Shown: positions 45,258 through 54,698 of the stretch, one piece after another
Numbering within the stretch: position 1 is the first letter of the stretch
How the letters are laid out: every line of letters begins with the position of its first letter
Origin: Flaviflagellibacter deserti
GTDB lineage: Bacteria > Pseudomonadota > Alphaproteobacteria > Rhizobiales > Methylopilaceae
Length of the DNA: 64,000 nucleotides
Direction of reading: 5' to 3'
Assembly (NCBI RefSeq): GCF_042652085.1
Contig: NZ_JBHSJF010000008.1
Span: 248,001 to 312,000 of the forward strand
Translations under genes and position numbers: made by a program
The notes under the pieces: generated by a model
Told to the model about the DNA's origin: nothing
What the model saw: the letters and a program-made list of their open reading frames with translations, nothing else
Database searches by the model: none

Positions 45258-45299
45258 ATCCCGGTTCTCGTGACGCGCTGCGCACTCACGGACCGGGAT
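45258..45299. repeat. Short palindromic intergenic repeat
   Basis: ATCCCGGT (45258-45265) and ACCGGGAT (45292-45299) pair around a GC-rich spacer with internal TGCGC/GCGCT symmetry; the leading CTGGATCCCGG is the hallmark of a dispersed alphaproteobacterial repeat. A second stem CCCCGGA/TCCGGGG (45152-45188) follows the DUF899 gene. No gene is seen in 45140-45378. Confidence 0.5.
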
Positions 45300-45320
45300 A
45301 CGGTTCCCGCTGATCAGCTT

Positions 45321-45328
45321 CACGCAAG
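45321..45328 (+). promoter_or_regulatory. CACGCAAG motif before flgE
   Basis: CACGCAAG, extended to CACGCAAGGGT, starts 58 nt before the flgE ATG (50 nt between). The same octamer recurs at nearly the same distance before motA and fliN, suggesting a shared flagellar promoter or activator element. Confidence 0.5.
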
Positions 45329-45378
45329 GGTGGCCGGGTTTCTTGTAGCCAACACAGGTGGCTTCAGGAGAAGCGGCA

Positions 45379-46656
45379 ATGAGTCTTTACGGCGTACTGC
45401 GGACGGGTGTTTCGGGCATGAATGCGCAGGGCAACAAGCTCGCGACGACGGCCGACAACATCGCGAACACCAACACCCCCGGCTATAAAAGGGCGTCGAC
45501 CGAGTTCTCGACCCTGGTGATCGGCAACAGCAAGGTCGGCAATTACATGCCGAGCGGCGTGTCGACCCAGACCCGCTACGCGATCAGCGAATCCGGCCAG
45601 ATCATGCCGACGAGCAACGGCTACGACCTTGCGATCGGCGGCTCGGGCTTCTTCATCGTCCAGAACGCGGCCGGCACGCCTTATCTGACCCGCGCCGGTT
45701 CGTTCCGCCCGCAGCCGGATGGCTCGCTGCTCAATGCCGGCGGCTATCAGCTGATGGGCTACGACCTGGCGAACGGCCCGCCGACCCCGGTGGCCAACAG
45801 CCTCGCCGGTCTCGTTCCGGTGAACATCTACGCCGCGGGCATGACCGCGACGCCGACGACGGAAGGCGCGCTCGGCGCCGCCAACCTGAATTCGAACGCC
45901 GCGATCGTCGATCCGGCAACGGCGGACACGGCGGGCGAAAACACCGCCGCCTCGCAGTACACCAACAAGACCTCGTTGAGCGTCTACGACAATCTCGGCA
46001 ACGAGGTGCTGCTCGACGTCTACTTCACGAAGACGGCGGCGAACACCTGGGAAGTCTCGGTCTACGACCGCGCGACGGCGACCGCCGGCGGCTTCCCCTA
46101 CGGCGCGGCCGGTTCCGCCGCCCTGTACGAGGGTGCGATCACCTTCTCGGGCACGGACGGACAGTTCACCGGCATTCTCCCGGTGCCGGTCAGCCTTACC
46201 GTTCCGAACGGTCAGGTGATGACCATGGACTTCACCGAGATGACCCAGCTCGCCAGCGCTGACTTCGTTCCGGATCCGGACGTCAACGGCAACAAGCCGC
46301 AGTCGGTCGAGGCCATCGAGATCAGCAATGACGGCGTGGTCTTCGCTGTGTTCGAGGACGGCACGCGTCTCGCGACCTACCAGCTCGCGATGGCCGACGT
46401 GCCGAGCCCGGACAACCTCACCCCGGTCGCCGGCAACGCCTATGCGATCTCGCTGGAATCGGGCGATCCGTCCATCGGCTTCCCGAACTCGGCCGGCTTC
46501 GGCGTCATCAAGTCGGGCGCGCTCGAACAGTCGAACGTCGACATGGCGGCCGAGCTGACCGCGATGATCGAGGCGCAGCGCGGCTACACCGCCAACTCCA
46601 AGGTCTTCCAGACCGGCTCCGATCTTCTCGACGTTCTCGTCAACCTGAAGCGCTGA
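45379..46656 (+). CDS. flgE: Flagellar hook protein FlgE
   Basis: Structural protein of the hook, exported by the flagellar type III apparatus. 425 residues. N-terminal rod/hook signature MSLYGVLRTGVSGMNAQGNK with TADNIANTNTPGYKR, and C-terminal SNVDMAAELTAMIEAQRGYTANSKV with VLVNLKR. The chosen ATG has AGGAG upstream. First gene of a long plus-strand flagellar operon (flgE to the 55169 gene). Confidence 0.96.
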   Translation: MSLYGVLRTGVSGMNAQGNKLATTADNIANTNTPGYKRASTEFSTLVIGNSKVGNYMPSGVSTQTRYAISESGQIMPTSNGYDLAIGGSGFFIVQNAAGTPYLTRAGSFRPQPDGSLLNAGGYQLMGYDLANGPPTPVANSLAGLVPVNIYAAGMTATPTTEGALGAANLNSNAAIVDPATADTAGENTAASQYTNKTSLSVYDNLGNEVLLDVYFTKTAANTWEVSVYDRATATAGGFPYGAAGSAALYEGAITFSGTDGQFTGILPVPVSLTVPNGQVMTMDFTEMTQLASADFVPDPDVNGNKPQSVEAIEISNDGVVFAVFEDGTRLATYQLAMADVPSPDNLTPVAGNAYAISLESGDPSIGFPNSAGFGVIKSGALEQSNVDMAAELTAMIEAQRGYTANSKVFQTGSDLLDVLVNLKR

Positions 46657-46685
46657 TCGGGCCTTCCAAAACCGGGTAACAGGTC

Positions 46686-48131
46686 ATGTCTCTCTCTCTC
46701 GCACTCAACGTCGCAAAATCCTCGCTCCAGGCGACGGGCGTGCAGACGGCGACCTCCTCGCGCAACATCGCGAACGGGAGCGAGAGTTATTATTCGCGCA
46801 AATCGGCGGTGGTCATCACCGGCGAGGGCGGCACCGTACAGGTCGTCTCGATCCAGCGCGCGACCGATGCGGCCCTGTACAAGACCATGCTGAAATCGAC
46901 GTCTGCCGCCGCCGGGCAGCAGGCTCTCCTAGACGGGTTGACCAAGCTTTCCGAAACGGTCGGCGATCCCGAACTCGACCAGAGCGTCGCGGCGAAGCTT
47001 GGCAGCCTGACCAACAAGCTGCAGCAGTATGCCGCCGCTCCGGACAATTCGATCCTGGCGCAGGCGGTGCTCGGGGCGGCTCGCGAGATGGCCGTCGCGC
47101 TGAACGATGCCACCACGACCGTTCAGGCGACGCGAGCGCTCGCCGATGCGGACATGGCGGCTTCCGTGGACCGGATCAACGGTCTGCTCGCCCAGTTCGA
47201 GGCCGCCAACACCGCCGTCGTCAAAGGTACGGTGTTGGGCGCCGACGTCACCGACAATCTCGACACCCGCGACCATATCCTGGCGCAGCTCTCGGAAGAG
47301 ATCGGGATTTCGGTCGTGGTACGCGAGAACAACGACATCGCGCTCTATACCGATGGTGGCGTCACCCTGTTCGAGAAGTCGCCGCGCGAGGTCAGCTTCC
47401 AGCCGACCAACGTCTATGGTGCGACGACGGTCGGCAATGCGGTTTATGTCGACGGCGTTCCGGTCGTCGGCGGTTCATCGACCATGGCGAGCCAGACCGG
47501 CCGACTTTACGGCCTTGCGACGCTTCGCGACGAGACGACAGTCACCTATCAGAGCCAACTCGACGAGGTCGCGCGCGGCTTGATTGAGGTGTTCGCGGAA
47601 AGCGATCCACTTGGCGTGGGCCCGGATGTGCCTGGCATATTCGACTGGCCGACCGGCGGCACGCTCACGACCGGCGTCATCGAACCCGGCCTTGCAGGCA
47701 CGATCTTCGTCAATCCGGCGATCGATCCGGAGCAGGGCGGCGACCTCGACGCGATCCGCGACGGCATCACCTACAATTACAATACCGAAGCCGTCGCCGG
47801 CTTCGCCGACCGCCTCAACGACATCGTTGGCGAACTCGGTCAGTCGCGCGGCTTCGATCCGGCCTCCGGCGCCGATCCGTCGAATACGCTCGCGGACTAC
47901 GCGGCATCCTCGGTCAGCTGGCTCGAATTCAACCGCCAGCAGGTCGACAACGAATCCACGTTCCAGACGACCAAGCTCGAACGCGCCTCCGAGGCGCTGT
48001 CGAACGCGACGGGCGTCAACCTCGACGACGAGCTCGCGCAGCAGCTTCAAATCGAACGGACCTACGCCGCCTCGGCCAAATTGATCGCCGCGGTGGACGA
48101 GATGCTGCAAGCCCTTCTCGACGCAGCCTGA
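46686..48131 (+). CDS. flgK: Hook-filament junction protein FlgK
   Basis: Hook-associated protein 1, 481 residues, the usual rhizobial size. N-terminal MSLSLALNVAKSSLQATGVQ with SRNIANGSESYYSRK; C-terminal LDDELAQQLQIERTYAASAKLI. Caps the hook and joins it to the filament together with FlgL, encoded 14 bp downstream. Confidence 0.94.
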   Translation: MSLSLALNVAKSSLQATGVQTATSSRNIANGSESYYSRKSAVVITGEGGTVQVVSIQRATDAALYKTMLKSTSAAAGQQALLDGLTKLSETVGDPELDQSVAAKLGSLTNKLQQYAAAPDNSILAQAVLGAAREMAVALNDATTTVQATRALADADMAASVDRINGLLAQFEAANTAVVKGTVLGADVTDNLDTRDHILAQLSEEIGISVVVRENNDIALYTDGGVTLFEKSPREVSFQPTNVYGATTVGNAVYVDGVPVVGGSSTMASQTGRLYGLATLRDETTVTYQSQLDEVARGLIEVFAESDPLGVGPDVPGIFDWPTGGTLTTGVIEPGLAGTIFVNPAIDPEQGGDLDAIRDGITYNYNTEAVAGFADRLNDIVGELGQSRGFDPASGADPSNTLADYAASSVSWLEFNRQQVDNESTFQTTKLERASEALSNATGVNLDDELAQQLQIERTYAASAKLIAAVDEMLQALLDAA

Positions 48132-48145
48132 ACCAGGTGACAGCC

Positions 48146-49213
48146 ATGAAGACCACATTCATCTCCACCCAGGCCGTTTCGAGCGCGACAAGGCTCTCGA
48201 TCATGAAGATGCAGGCCGAGCTTGCGAAGAACAGCAAGGAGCTCGGCTCCGGCCGCTGGGCCGATGTCGGCCTCGAACTCGGCAACAAGACGGGTCGCAC
48301 GGTCTCGCTCCGCCAGGACTTCGCGCGGCTCGATAGCATCAAGGATACGAACGGCCTCGTGATGTCTCGCCTCGACGGCAGCCAGGCGGCGCTCGAAGGC
48401 ATGCTGAAAATGGCGCAGGACTTCTCCGCCTCGCTGATCGGCGTTCGCACCGGCGACACCGGCGCGGACGTTATCCAGGACGACGCCAAGAACAATCTCC
48501 AGGCGCTGATCGCCTCGCTGAACACATCGATCGACGGCGAATATCTCTTCGCCGGCATCGACACCGACGTTCGCCCTGTGACCGATTACTACGCGACGCC
48601 GGTCGTTCCGGGCACCGGCCCGAAGGCCGCGGTCGACGACGCCTTCCTCACCGCGTTCGGCATGGCGCAGAACGATCCGGCGGTGATCAACATCACCCCG
48701 GCGGCAATGGATGCGTTCCTCAACGGCGCCTTCGCGGCGATGTTCGATCCGGCCGCCTGGACCGACCCGACCACTGGCTGGTCCTCGGCATCAGACCAGA
48801 ACGTCCGCAGCCGTATCTCGACCTCAGAACTGGTCGACACCTCGGCCAATGCCAACGAGGCGGCGTTTCGCAAGATTGCCATGGCCTACACGATGGTGAC
48901 CGAATTCGCCTCGTCGAACCTGTCCGAGGGCGCCTATCAGACTGTCATCGACAAGGCGGCGGAAATCGTCGGCGAGGCGATCTCCAGCACGACGGTCGTC
49001 ATGGCCCGTCTCGGCACTGCGCAGGAGCGGGTCAAGAACGCCAATGACCGGATGGATGTTCAGATGAAGATCCTGAACACGCACATCAACGATCTCGAAC
49101 TGGTCGACCCCTACGAGGCGCAGACTCGGGTGACCGCACTCGAGACGCAGCTCGACATGGCCTACGCGCTGACCGCGCGTGCGCAGCAGCTGAGCCTTCT
49201 GAATTACCTCTGA
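48146..49213 (+). CDS. flgL: Hook-filament junction protein FlgL
   Basis: Flagellin-like hook-associated protein 3, 355 residues. N-terminal helices (STQAVSSATRLSIMKMQAEL) and C-terminal DLELVDPYEAQTRVTALETQ resemble flagellin ends. ATG 48146 follows AGGTGACAGCC; GTG 48137 is an alternative. Pairs with FlgK. Confidence 0.93.
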   Translation: MKTTFISTQAVSSATRLSIMKMQAELAKNSKELGSGRWADVGLELGNKTGRTVSLRQDFARLDSIKDTNGLVMSRLDGSQAALEGMLKMAQDFSASLIGVRTGDTGADVIQDDAKNNLQALIASLNTSIDGEYLFAGIDTDVRPVTDYYATPVVPGTGPKAAVDDAFLTAFGMAQNDPAVINITPAAMDAFLNGAFAAMFDPAAWTDPTTGWSSASDQNVRSRISTSELVDTSANANEAAFRKIAMAYTMVTEFASSNLSEGAYQTVIDKAAEIVGEAISSTTVVMARLGTAQERVKNANDRMDVQMKILNTHINDLELVDPYEAQTRVTALETQLDMAYALTARAQQLSLLNYL

Positions 49214-49223
49214 CGCGAACCCG

Positions 49224-49243
49224 CGAGCCGGATGACCGGCTCG
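49224..49243 (+). other. Hairpin between flgL and flaF
   Basis: CGAGCCGG and CCGGCTCG form a perfect 8-bp stem with an ATGA loop, 26 bp before flaF; TTAACC follows. No U-run, so more likely an mRNA stability or regulatory element than a terminator. Confidence 0.45.
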
Positions 49244-49269
49244 TCCCGACCTTAACCGAGTGGTGTTTC

Positions 49270-49617
49270 ATGCATCAGTTTTCGTATGCCGACATCGTCG
49301 GAGACGCAGTAAGCCTCTCCCGCCAGCACGAGGCGATGGCCATGGACCGTGCCGTCGAGCTTCTCGAACTGGCCAAGACCAAGGGTTCCAAGTCGCGCGA
49401 GGCGATCGACGCCGTTCTCTATCTGCGCCGGTTGTGGAGCTACCTGATCGAGGACCTGGCGCAGCCTGAGAACGACCTTCCGGAAGCGCTCCGCGCCGAC
49501 CTGATCTCGATCGGCCTCTGGATCATCAAGGAAGCCGAACAGATCCGCCGCCACGAATCGGAGAACTTCGACGGGCTCATCGAGATCAACGGAATCATCC
49601 GGGCAGGTCTGGCATGA
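49270..49617 (+). CDS. flaF: Flagellar biosynthesis regulator FlaF
   Basis: 115-residue FlaF protein, found only in alphaproteobacteria, required for flagellin synthesis or secretion in a pathway opposed by FlbT. Recognised by MHQFSYADIVGDAVSLSRQHE, LYLRRLWSYLIEDLA and GLWIIKEAEQIR. Overlaps flbT by 4 bp. Confidence 0.92.
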   Translation: MHQFSYADIVGDAVSLSRQHEAMAMDRAVELLELAKTKGSKSREAIDAVLYLRRLWSYLIEDLAQPENDLPEALRADLISIGLWIIKEAEQIRRHESENFDGLIEINGIIRAGLA

Positions 49618-50060
49618 ACCGCTCCATGCATCTCGGCCTGCGCGCCGGCGAACGCCTCTACGTCAACGGCGCGGTCCTCCGCGTCGACCGCAAGGTGTCG
49701 ATCGAACTCCTGAACGACGTCAGTTTCCTGCTCGAGGCGCATGTGATGCAGCCCGAGGAAACGACGACGCCGCTTCGCCAGCTCTACTTCGCGATCCAGC
49801 TGATGCTGATCGACAAGCCGAACTCGGAGAATGCGGGCCGGATCGTCGAGGGACTGCTCGCCTCGCTCAACCGCACCCTGGACAACGAGGACATCATCGC
49901 GGGTCTCGGCACCGTCGAAACGCAGATCGGCAACGACCGCCTGTTCGACGCGCTGAAGACGATCCGCGCGATGTTTCCCGTCGAAGAACGGGTGCTCGCA
50001 GGCGAGCGCAGCTTTCCCCGCGCAGAAACCCACGCAGCGGCGCCGACGGCGGCCGCCTGA
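49614..50060 (+). CDS. flbT: Flagellin mRNA repressor FlbT
   Basis: 148-residue FlbT, which in Caulobacter binds the flagellin mRNA leader and lowers its stability until hooks are complete. Family stretches LRAGERLYVNGAVLRVDRK and LYFAIQLMLIDKP are present. The ATG overlaps the flaF stop (ATGA), so the opposing pair is co-translated. No flagellin gene is in the window. Confidence 0.92.
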   Translation: MNRSMHLGLRAGERLYVNGAVLRVDRKVSIELLNDVSFLLEAHVMQPEETTTPLRQLYFAIQLMLIDKPNSENAGRIVEGLLASLNRTLDNEDIIAGLGTVETQIGNDRLFDALKTIRAMFPVEERVLAGERSFPRAETHAAAPTAAA

Positions 50061-50076
50061 CTAGGAGACGACGATC

Positions 50077-50478
50077 ATGCAGGTCTCGACCAACAGCGCC
50101 TCAACGGCGCAAACGCAAAGCCAGTCCACTTCGACCGAAACCGGTGCGTCTATGGACTACGACTCGTTCCTCAAGCTCCTGATGGCGGAGATGAAGAACC
50201 AGGATCCGACCGCGCCGACCGACGCGTCGCAATATGTCGCCCAGTTCGCCACGTTCTCGCAGGTCGAGCAGGCGATGCAGACGAACGCGAAGCTCGACAG
50301 CATGCTGTCATCGATCGCGCTATCGCAGGCCGACGGCATCATCGGCCGCACGCTGACGTCGGAAGACGGCACGATCACCGGCGAGGTGAAGGCGGTTCGC
50401 ATCGTCAACAACGGTGCGGTGGCCGAGCTCGACAACGGCAAGTCGATCATCCTCGGACCCGGCGTCGTCATCACCTGA
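50077..50478 (+). CDS. flgD: Flagellar hook assembly scaffold FlgD (short form)
   Basis: Hook-cap scaffold of 133 residues. The conserved N-terminal FlgD domain is present (MDYDSFLKLLMAEMKNQDPT, SQYVAQFATFSQVEQ). The Ig-like C-terminal domains of enteric FlgD (about 230 residues) are absent, leaving only a short beta segment; this short form is usual in rhizobia. AGGAGA precedes the ATG; the stop overlaps the fliQ start (TGATG). Confidence 0.92.
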   Translation: MQVSTNSASTAQTQSQSTSTETGASMDYDSFLKLLMAEMKNQDPTAPTDASQYVAQFATFSQVEQAMQTNAKLDSMLSSIALSQADGIIGRTLTSEDGTITGEVKAVRIVNNGAVAELDNGKSIILGPGVVIT

Positions 50479-50744
50479 TGAACGAGGTTGATGCACTCGA
50501 CATCGTCCGCGATGCGATCTGGACGGTCATCGTCGGCTCGGGCCCCGCGGTCCTGGTCGCGATGTTCGTCGGCATCAGCATCGCGCTGCTCCAGGCGCTG
50601 ACCCAGGTGCAGGAAATGACGCTGACCTTCATCCCGAAGATCGTCGCGATCCTGCTCGTCATCATCGCCACCGGGCCGTTCATCGGCGCGCAGATGCTGA
50701 CATTCACCCAGATGGTCTACGGCCGGATCGAAACCGGCTTCTAA
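50478..50744 (+). CDS. fliQ: Flagellar type III export protein FliQ
   Basis: Small integral membrane subunit of the flagellar export gate, 88 residues with two hydrophobic segments. Typical LQALTQVQEMTLTFIPKI loop between the helices. Forms the FliPQR channel with FliR, encoded after flhA. Confidence 0.94.
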   Translation: MNEVDALDIVRDAIWTVIVGSGPAVLVAMFVGISIALLQALTQVQEMTLTFIPKIVAILLVIIATGPFIGAQMLTFTQMVYGRIETGF

Positions 50745-50762
50745 GGGACAGAGAACGCGATC

Positions 50763-52856
50763 ATGGCCGACGCAACGATTAGCGCGACGCAAAGCCCCGC
50801 GACCGGAGGCGGCGCACGCGATATCGGCTTTGCCGTCGGCATCGTCATCATCCTGACGATCCTGTTCCTGCCGATCCCCCCGATCATGATCGATGCGGGA
50901 CTGGCGATTTCGATCGCGCTTTCTGTGCTGATCCTGATGGTCGCGCTATGGATTCAGCGGCCGCTCGAATTCTCGTCATTCCCGACGATCCTGCTGATCG
51001 CGACGCTCTTGCGACTGGCGCTGAACGTCGCGACGACGCGCCAGATCCTGGCCGGCGGCCATGCCGGCGATGGCGCGGCAGGTCACATCATCCAGGGCTT
51101 CGCGAAATTCGTGATGAGCGGCGACTTCGTCATCGGTCTCGTCATCTTCGGCATCCTCATCACCGTCAATTTCGTCGTCATCACCAAGGGCGCGACGCGT
51201 ATCGCCGAAGTCGGGGCGCGCTTCACCCTCGACGCGATCCCCGGCAAGCAGATGGCGATCGACGCCGATCTGTCCGCCGGCCTGATCAGCGACAAGCAGG
51301 CCCAGGAACGGCGCCGCGAGCTGGAGGAGGAGAGCGCGTTCTTCGGTTCGATGGACGGCGCATCGAAATTCGTCCGCGGCGACGCGATCGCTGGTCTGAT
51401 CATCACCGCCGTCAACATCTTCGGCGGCATCGTCATCGGCGCGACGCGCCATGGCATGGAACTCGGCGACGCGGCCGACGTGTTCGTGAAGCTCGCCGTC
51501 GGCGACGGTCTCGTCACCCAGATCCCGGCGCTCGTCGTTTCGCTCGCCGCGGGTCTCCTCGTGTCGAAGGGCGGCACGCGCGGCTCGGCCGAGCAGGCCG
51601 TCATGGGTCAGCTCGGCGGTTATCCGAAGGCACTGTCCGTCGCGGCGTTCCTGCTGCTGGCGCTGTCGCTCGTGCCGGGCCTGCCGTTCCTGCCGTTCGC
51701 CATTCCAGCCGGTCTGATGGGCTTCATCGCGCATTCGATCCCGCGCAAGCGGGCAGAGCGGCTGGCGTTCGCGGAAGCCGAGAAGATCGAGAAGGAACTC
51801 GCGACCAAGGTCGACACCAAGGACTCGGTCAAGGAATCGCTGAAGACCAACGAGATCGAACTCTGCCTCGGCAAACAGCTCTCGACGCAGATGATGAACG
51901 CGCATGGCGAACTGGCGCACCGCGTCAGCAAGATGCGTCGCAAGTTCGCGCAGCAATACGGCTTCGTCGTGCCGGATATCAAACTGGCCGACAGCGTCGC
52001 GGTGCCCCAAAAGGAATACCGCATCAAGATCCACGGCACCGTCATCGCGGCGCAGGAATTGCGCATCGGCGAGGTCATGGTCATCACCGGCGATGCCGGC
52101 GCCCCCGACGTGCCCGGCGACGATACACGCGAGCCCGCCTTCGGGATGAAGGCGATGTGGATCTCGCAGAACTATGTGAACGAGATCACCCGCGACGGCT
52201 TCACGCCCATCGACAACATGTCGGTGATGCTGACCCACCTCAGCGAGGTGATCCGCAACAACCTCCCGCAGCTCCTGTCCTATAAGGACATGCGTACGCT
52301 GATCGACCGGCTCGACCCCGAATACAAGCGCTTGGTCGAGGATATCTGCCCGTCGCAGATTTCTTATTCCGGCCTCCAGGCGGTGTTGAAGCTCCTGCTC
52401 GCCGAGCGCGTCTCGATCCGCAACCTGCATCTCATCCTCGAAGCGGTCGCCGAGATCGCCCCGCATGTCCGCCGCTCCGAGCAGATCGTCGAGCACGTGC
52501 GCATGCGCATCGCCCAGCAGATCTGCGGCGACCTCGCCGAGGGCGGCGTGCTGAAGGTGCTGCGTCTCGGCAATCGCTGGGACCTCGCCTTCCACCAGGG
52601 CCTGAAGCGCGACAACAAGGGCGAAGTCGTCGAGTTCGACATCGATCCGCGCCTGATCGAGCAGTTCGGCAACGAGGCGACGGAAGCGGTGCGTGCGCGG
52701 ATCGCCCAGGGCCACACGTTTACAGTGGTCACGGCGCCGGAAGCTCGCCCGTATGTGCGCCTGATCATCGAACGTCTGTTCCCGGCAATGCCGGTGCTCT
52801 CGCACGTCGAGATCGCGCGCGGCGTCGAGGTCGAGGCGTTGGGTACGATTTCATGA
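50763..52856 (+). CDS. flhA: Flagellar type III export gate protein FlhA
   Basis: 697-residue export gate. The N-terminal half has eight predicted membrane helices and the FHIPEP-region equivalent: LLIATLLRLALNVATTRQIL, RFTLDAIPGKQMAIDADL. The C-terminal cytoplasmic domain starts near residue 340 and docks chaperone-substrate complexes. Overlaps fliR by 4 bp. Length and motifs are normal. Confidence 0.97.
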   Translation: MADATISATQSPATGGGARDIGFAVGIVIILTILFLPIPPIMIDAGLAISIALSVLILMVALWIQRPLEFSSFPTILLIATLLRLALNVATTRQILAGGHAGDGAAGHIIQGFAKFVMSGDFVIGLVIFGILITVNFVVITKGATRIAEVGARFTLDAIPGKQMAIDADLSAGLISDKQAQERRRELEEESAFFGSMDGASKFVRGDAIAGLIITAVNIFGGIVIGATRHGMELGDAADVFVKLAVGDGLVTQIPALVVSLAAGLLVSKGGTRGSAEQAVMGQLGGYPKALSVAAFLLLALSLVPGLPFLPFAIPAGLMGFIAHSIPRKRAERLAFAEAEKIEKELATKVDTKDSVKESLKTNEIELCLGKQLSTQMMNAHGELAHRVSKMRRKFAQQYGFVVPDIKLADSVAVPQKEYRIKIHGTVIAAQELRIGEVMVITGDAGAPDVPGDDTREPAFGMKAMWISQNYVNEITRDGFTPIDNMSVMLTHLSEVIRNNLPQLLSYKDMRTLIDRLDPEYKRLVEDICPSQISYSGLQAVLKLLLAERVSIRNLHLILEAVAEIAPHVRRSEQIVEHVRMRIAQQICGDLAEGGVLKVLRLGNRWDLAFHQGLKRDNKGEVVEFDIDPRLIEQFGNEATEAVRARIAQGHTFTVVTAPEARPYVRLIIERLFPAMPVLSHVEIARGVEVEALGTIS

Positions 52857-53605
52857 TCGGGATCGGCTCGGACACGATCCTGGCCGTCTTCGTCATCTTC
52901 TGCCGCATCGGCGGCTGCCTGATGCTGATGGCGGGTGTTTCAAGCCCGCGTGTTCCGATGCAGATCCGGCTTTTCCTGGCGGTCGCGATCACCCTCGCCG
53001 TGGCGCCGCTGATGGTGGATTCGGTGAAGGCCTCGATCCCGAACGACGAGCCGCTGACGCTCGTCCAGGTCATCGGCACCGAGACCCTGATCGGCGTGAT
53101 GATCGGCTTTCTCGGCCGCATCTTCTTCCTCGCTCTGCAGACGCTCGCTCATGCAATGGCCACGACGATCGGCTATTCCATGCCGGGCACGCCGATCGAG
53201 GATTTTGAAGGCGTGCCGACGATGACGACGCTCGTCATGATGACAGCCACATTGCTGTTCTTCATGACCGACCAGCATCTGATGGTGCTGCGGGCGACGA
53301 TGAATTCCTATTCGGCGCTGCCGATCAATGGCGGCTTCGATCCGCAATCGGGCCTGATCCAGATCACCGACACGCTCGGCACCGCTTTCATGCTGGCGCT
53401 CCGCCTCGCGAGCCCGTTCATCATATATGGCCTGATCGTCAATTTCGCGCTCGGCCTCCTGAACAAGATGACGCCGACCATCCCGGTCTATTTCGTCTCG
53501 ATGCCGTTCGTGCTGATGGGCGGGCTGCTGCTGTTCTACTTCACGGCGGGCGAATTCCAGCAGCTCTTCGTGATGGGTTTCGCGGACTGGCTGGCCAACG
53601 AATGA
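52853..53605 (+). CDS. fliR: Flagellar type III export protein FliR
   Basis: 250-residue membrane protein of the export gate, with about six hydrophobic segments. FliR-type stretches: FCRIGGCLMLMAG, ETLIGVMIGFLGRIFFLALQ and the C-terminal FVSMPFVLMGGLLLFYF. The start overlaps the flhA stop and the stop overlaps the next start, so translation is coupled on both sides. Confidence 0.95.
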   Translation: MIGIGSDTILAVFVIFCRIGGCLMLMAGVSSPRVPMQIRLFLAVAITLAVAPLMVDSVKASIPNDEPLTLVQVIGTETLIGVMIGFLGRIFFLALQTLAHAMATTIGYSMPGTPIEDFEGVPTMTTLVMMTATLLFFMTDQHLMVLRATMNSYSALPINGGFDPQSGLIQITDTLGTAFMLALRLASPFIIYGLIVNFALGLLNKMTPTIPVYFVSMPFVLMGGLLLFYFTAGEFQQLFVMGFADWLANE

Positions 53606-54012
53606 CGGCCGACGCGAAACGCCTCCGCTCGATCCGCCGGATCGCTGACCTCCGTCATCAGCTGAAACGCATCGAGGAGATCAGGCTGGCGCACCTGCAC
53701 GCCGAGGAAGCCGAGCTCAACAACAAGCGCCAGGTGCTCATCACCGCGCTGAACGACGACGACGCGCTGCACGGCCTGTTCGTTGATGACATGGCCGGGC
53801 GGCTCAAACGCGTCAATGAACGACAACAGGCATTGCAGCCGATCAAGGCGTTCCAGACCCAGCGCGTACTGGTGCAGGCGCGTCACGCGAAATTCGCGGA
53901 GACCATGATCGACAAGGTCTCGAGAGAAGTCGACGCGGTCCAGGGCAAGCGCGAGCTCGAAGGGTTGATCGAACAATTCCTCGCCCGGAAGCCCGACACC
54001 AGCCTGCCGTAA
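53602..54012 (+). CDS. Coiled-coil hypothetical protein, FliJ-like
   Basis: 136 residues, almost entirely charged helix (heptad-like LRHQLKRIEEIRLAHLHAEEAEL region in two parts, then RLKRVNERQQAL). Overlaps fliR by 4 bp. Size, coiled-coil nature and position fit a FliJ-type export chaperone or stalk, but no diagnostic motif is seen. Confidence 0.75.
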   Translation: MTADAKRLRSIRRIADLRHQLKRIEEIRLAHLHAEEAELNNKRQVLITALNDDDALHGLFVDDMAGRLKRVNERQQALQPIKAFQTQRVLVQARHAKFAETMIDKVSREVDAVQGKRELEGLIEQFLARKPDTSLP

Positions 54013-54059
54013 GCTAGAGCCTCTACGCTCTCCGGATATCAGGTTCCCGGAGTTCGCTG

Positions 54060-54668
54060 ATGGCGATCAAACCCCCGTCGGACATCATCCTCGAGGTCTC
54101 GCAAGCCGCGAACCCCGAAAAGCTGAGGGTCGCGACCGCCAAGCTGCAGAAGCTCGGCGAGACCGCGAACACGCAGTTCGCCGATGTGATGGAAAAGGTC
54201 GAAGGAGCGAAGCCGAAGATCGAGAAGGCTCTCGATCAGGCGAAGACGCACCTCGCCTCGGCCAAGCAGGTTCCCTACAGCTACGAGCCGTCCATGCCGT
54301 TCGACGTCAACCGCGCCCGGCTGAAGATGCGCAACGACACCGCCACGACCACGCGCGTCGCCGACGCCGGTCCGTCCGGCGCCGATCGCCGTACCAAGGC
54401 GATGCAGGATTTCGAGGCGATGGTTCTGCAGAGCTTCATCGGCTCGATGCTGCCGCAGAACGCCGAGCAGGTTTACGGCGAGGGCACCGCCGGCGACATC
54501 TGGAAATCCATGCTGGCCGAGCAGCTCGGCAAGCAGATGGCGCGCTCCGGCGGCATCGGCATCGCCGATCGGCTGCTGAACAAGGACGCGCAGATGCCGG
54601 ATCGCCAGCCGCCCGTTTCCCAGCCGGCACAGCTGGCCGCGATGCACGCCAACATTTCCCGTTTCTGA
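54060..54668 (+). CDS. flgJ: Rod-binding protein, FlgJ N-terminal-domain type
   Basis: 202-residue protein whose central region (about 115-170) is the FlgJ rod-binding domain: KAMQDFEAMVLQSFIGSMLP, GDIWKSMLAEQLGKQMARSG, IADRLL. The muramidase domain of enteric FlgJ is absent, as in most alphaproteobacteria, so a separate lytic enzyme must open the wall. The N-terminal ~90 residues are a charged helical extension. Confidence 0.88.
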   Translation: MAIKPPSDIILEVSQAANPEKLRVATAKLQKLGETANTQFADVMEKVEGAKPKIEKALDQAKTHLASAKQVPYSYEPSMPFDVNRARLKMRNDTATTTRVADAGPSGADRRTKAMQDFEAMVLQSFIGSMLPQNAEQVYGEGTAGDIWKSMLAEQLGKQMARSGGIGIADRLLNKDAQMPDRQPPVSQPAQLAAMHANISRF

Positions 54669-54698
54669 TTTCCCGTTCGAGCTTCGGAGTAACATGAC

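Noticed and set aside
35796..45299. Palindromic intergenic repeats as CRISPR or IS ends
   Set aside because: No regular spacer pattern and no transposase gene; they are single cruciform-like dispersed repeats.
50976..52805. 609-codon minus-strand frame opposite flhA
   Set aside because: Shadow frame; FlhA is unambiguous on the plus strand.
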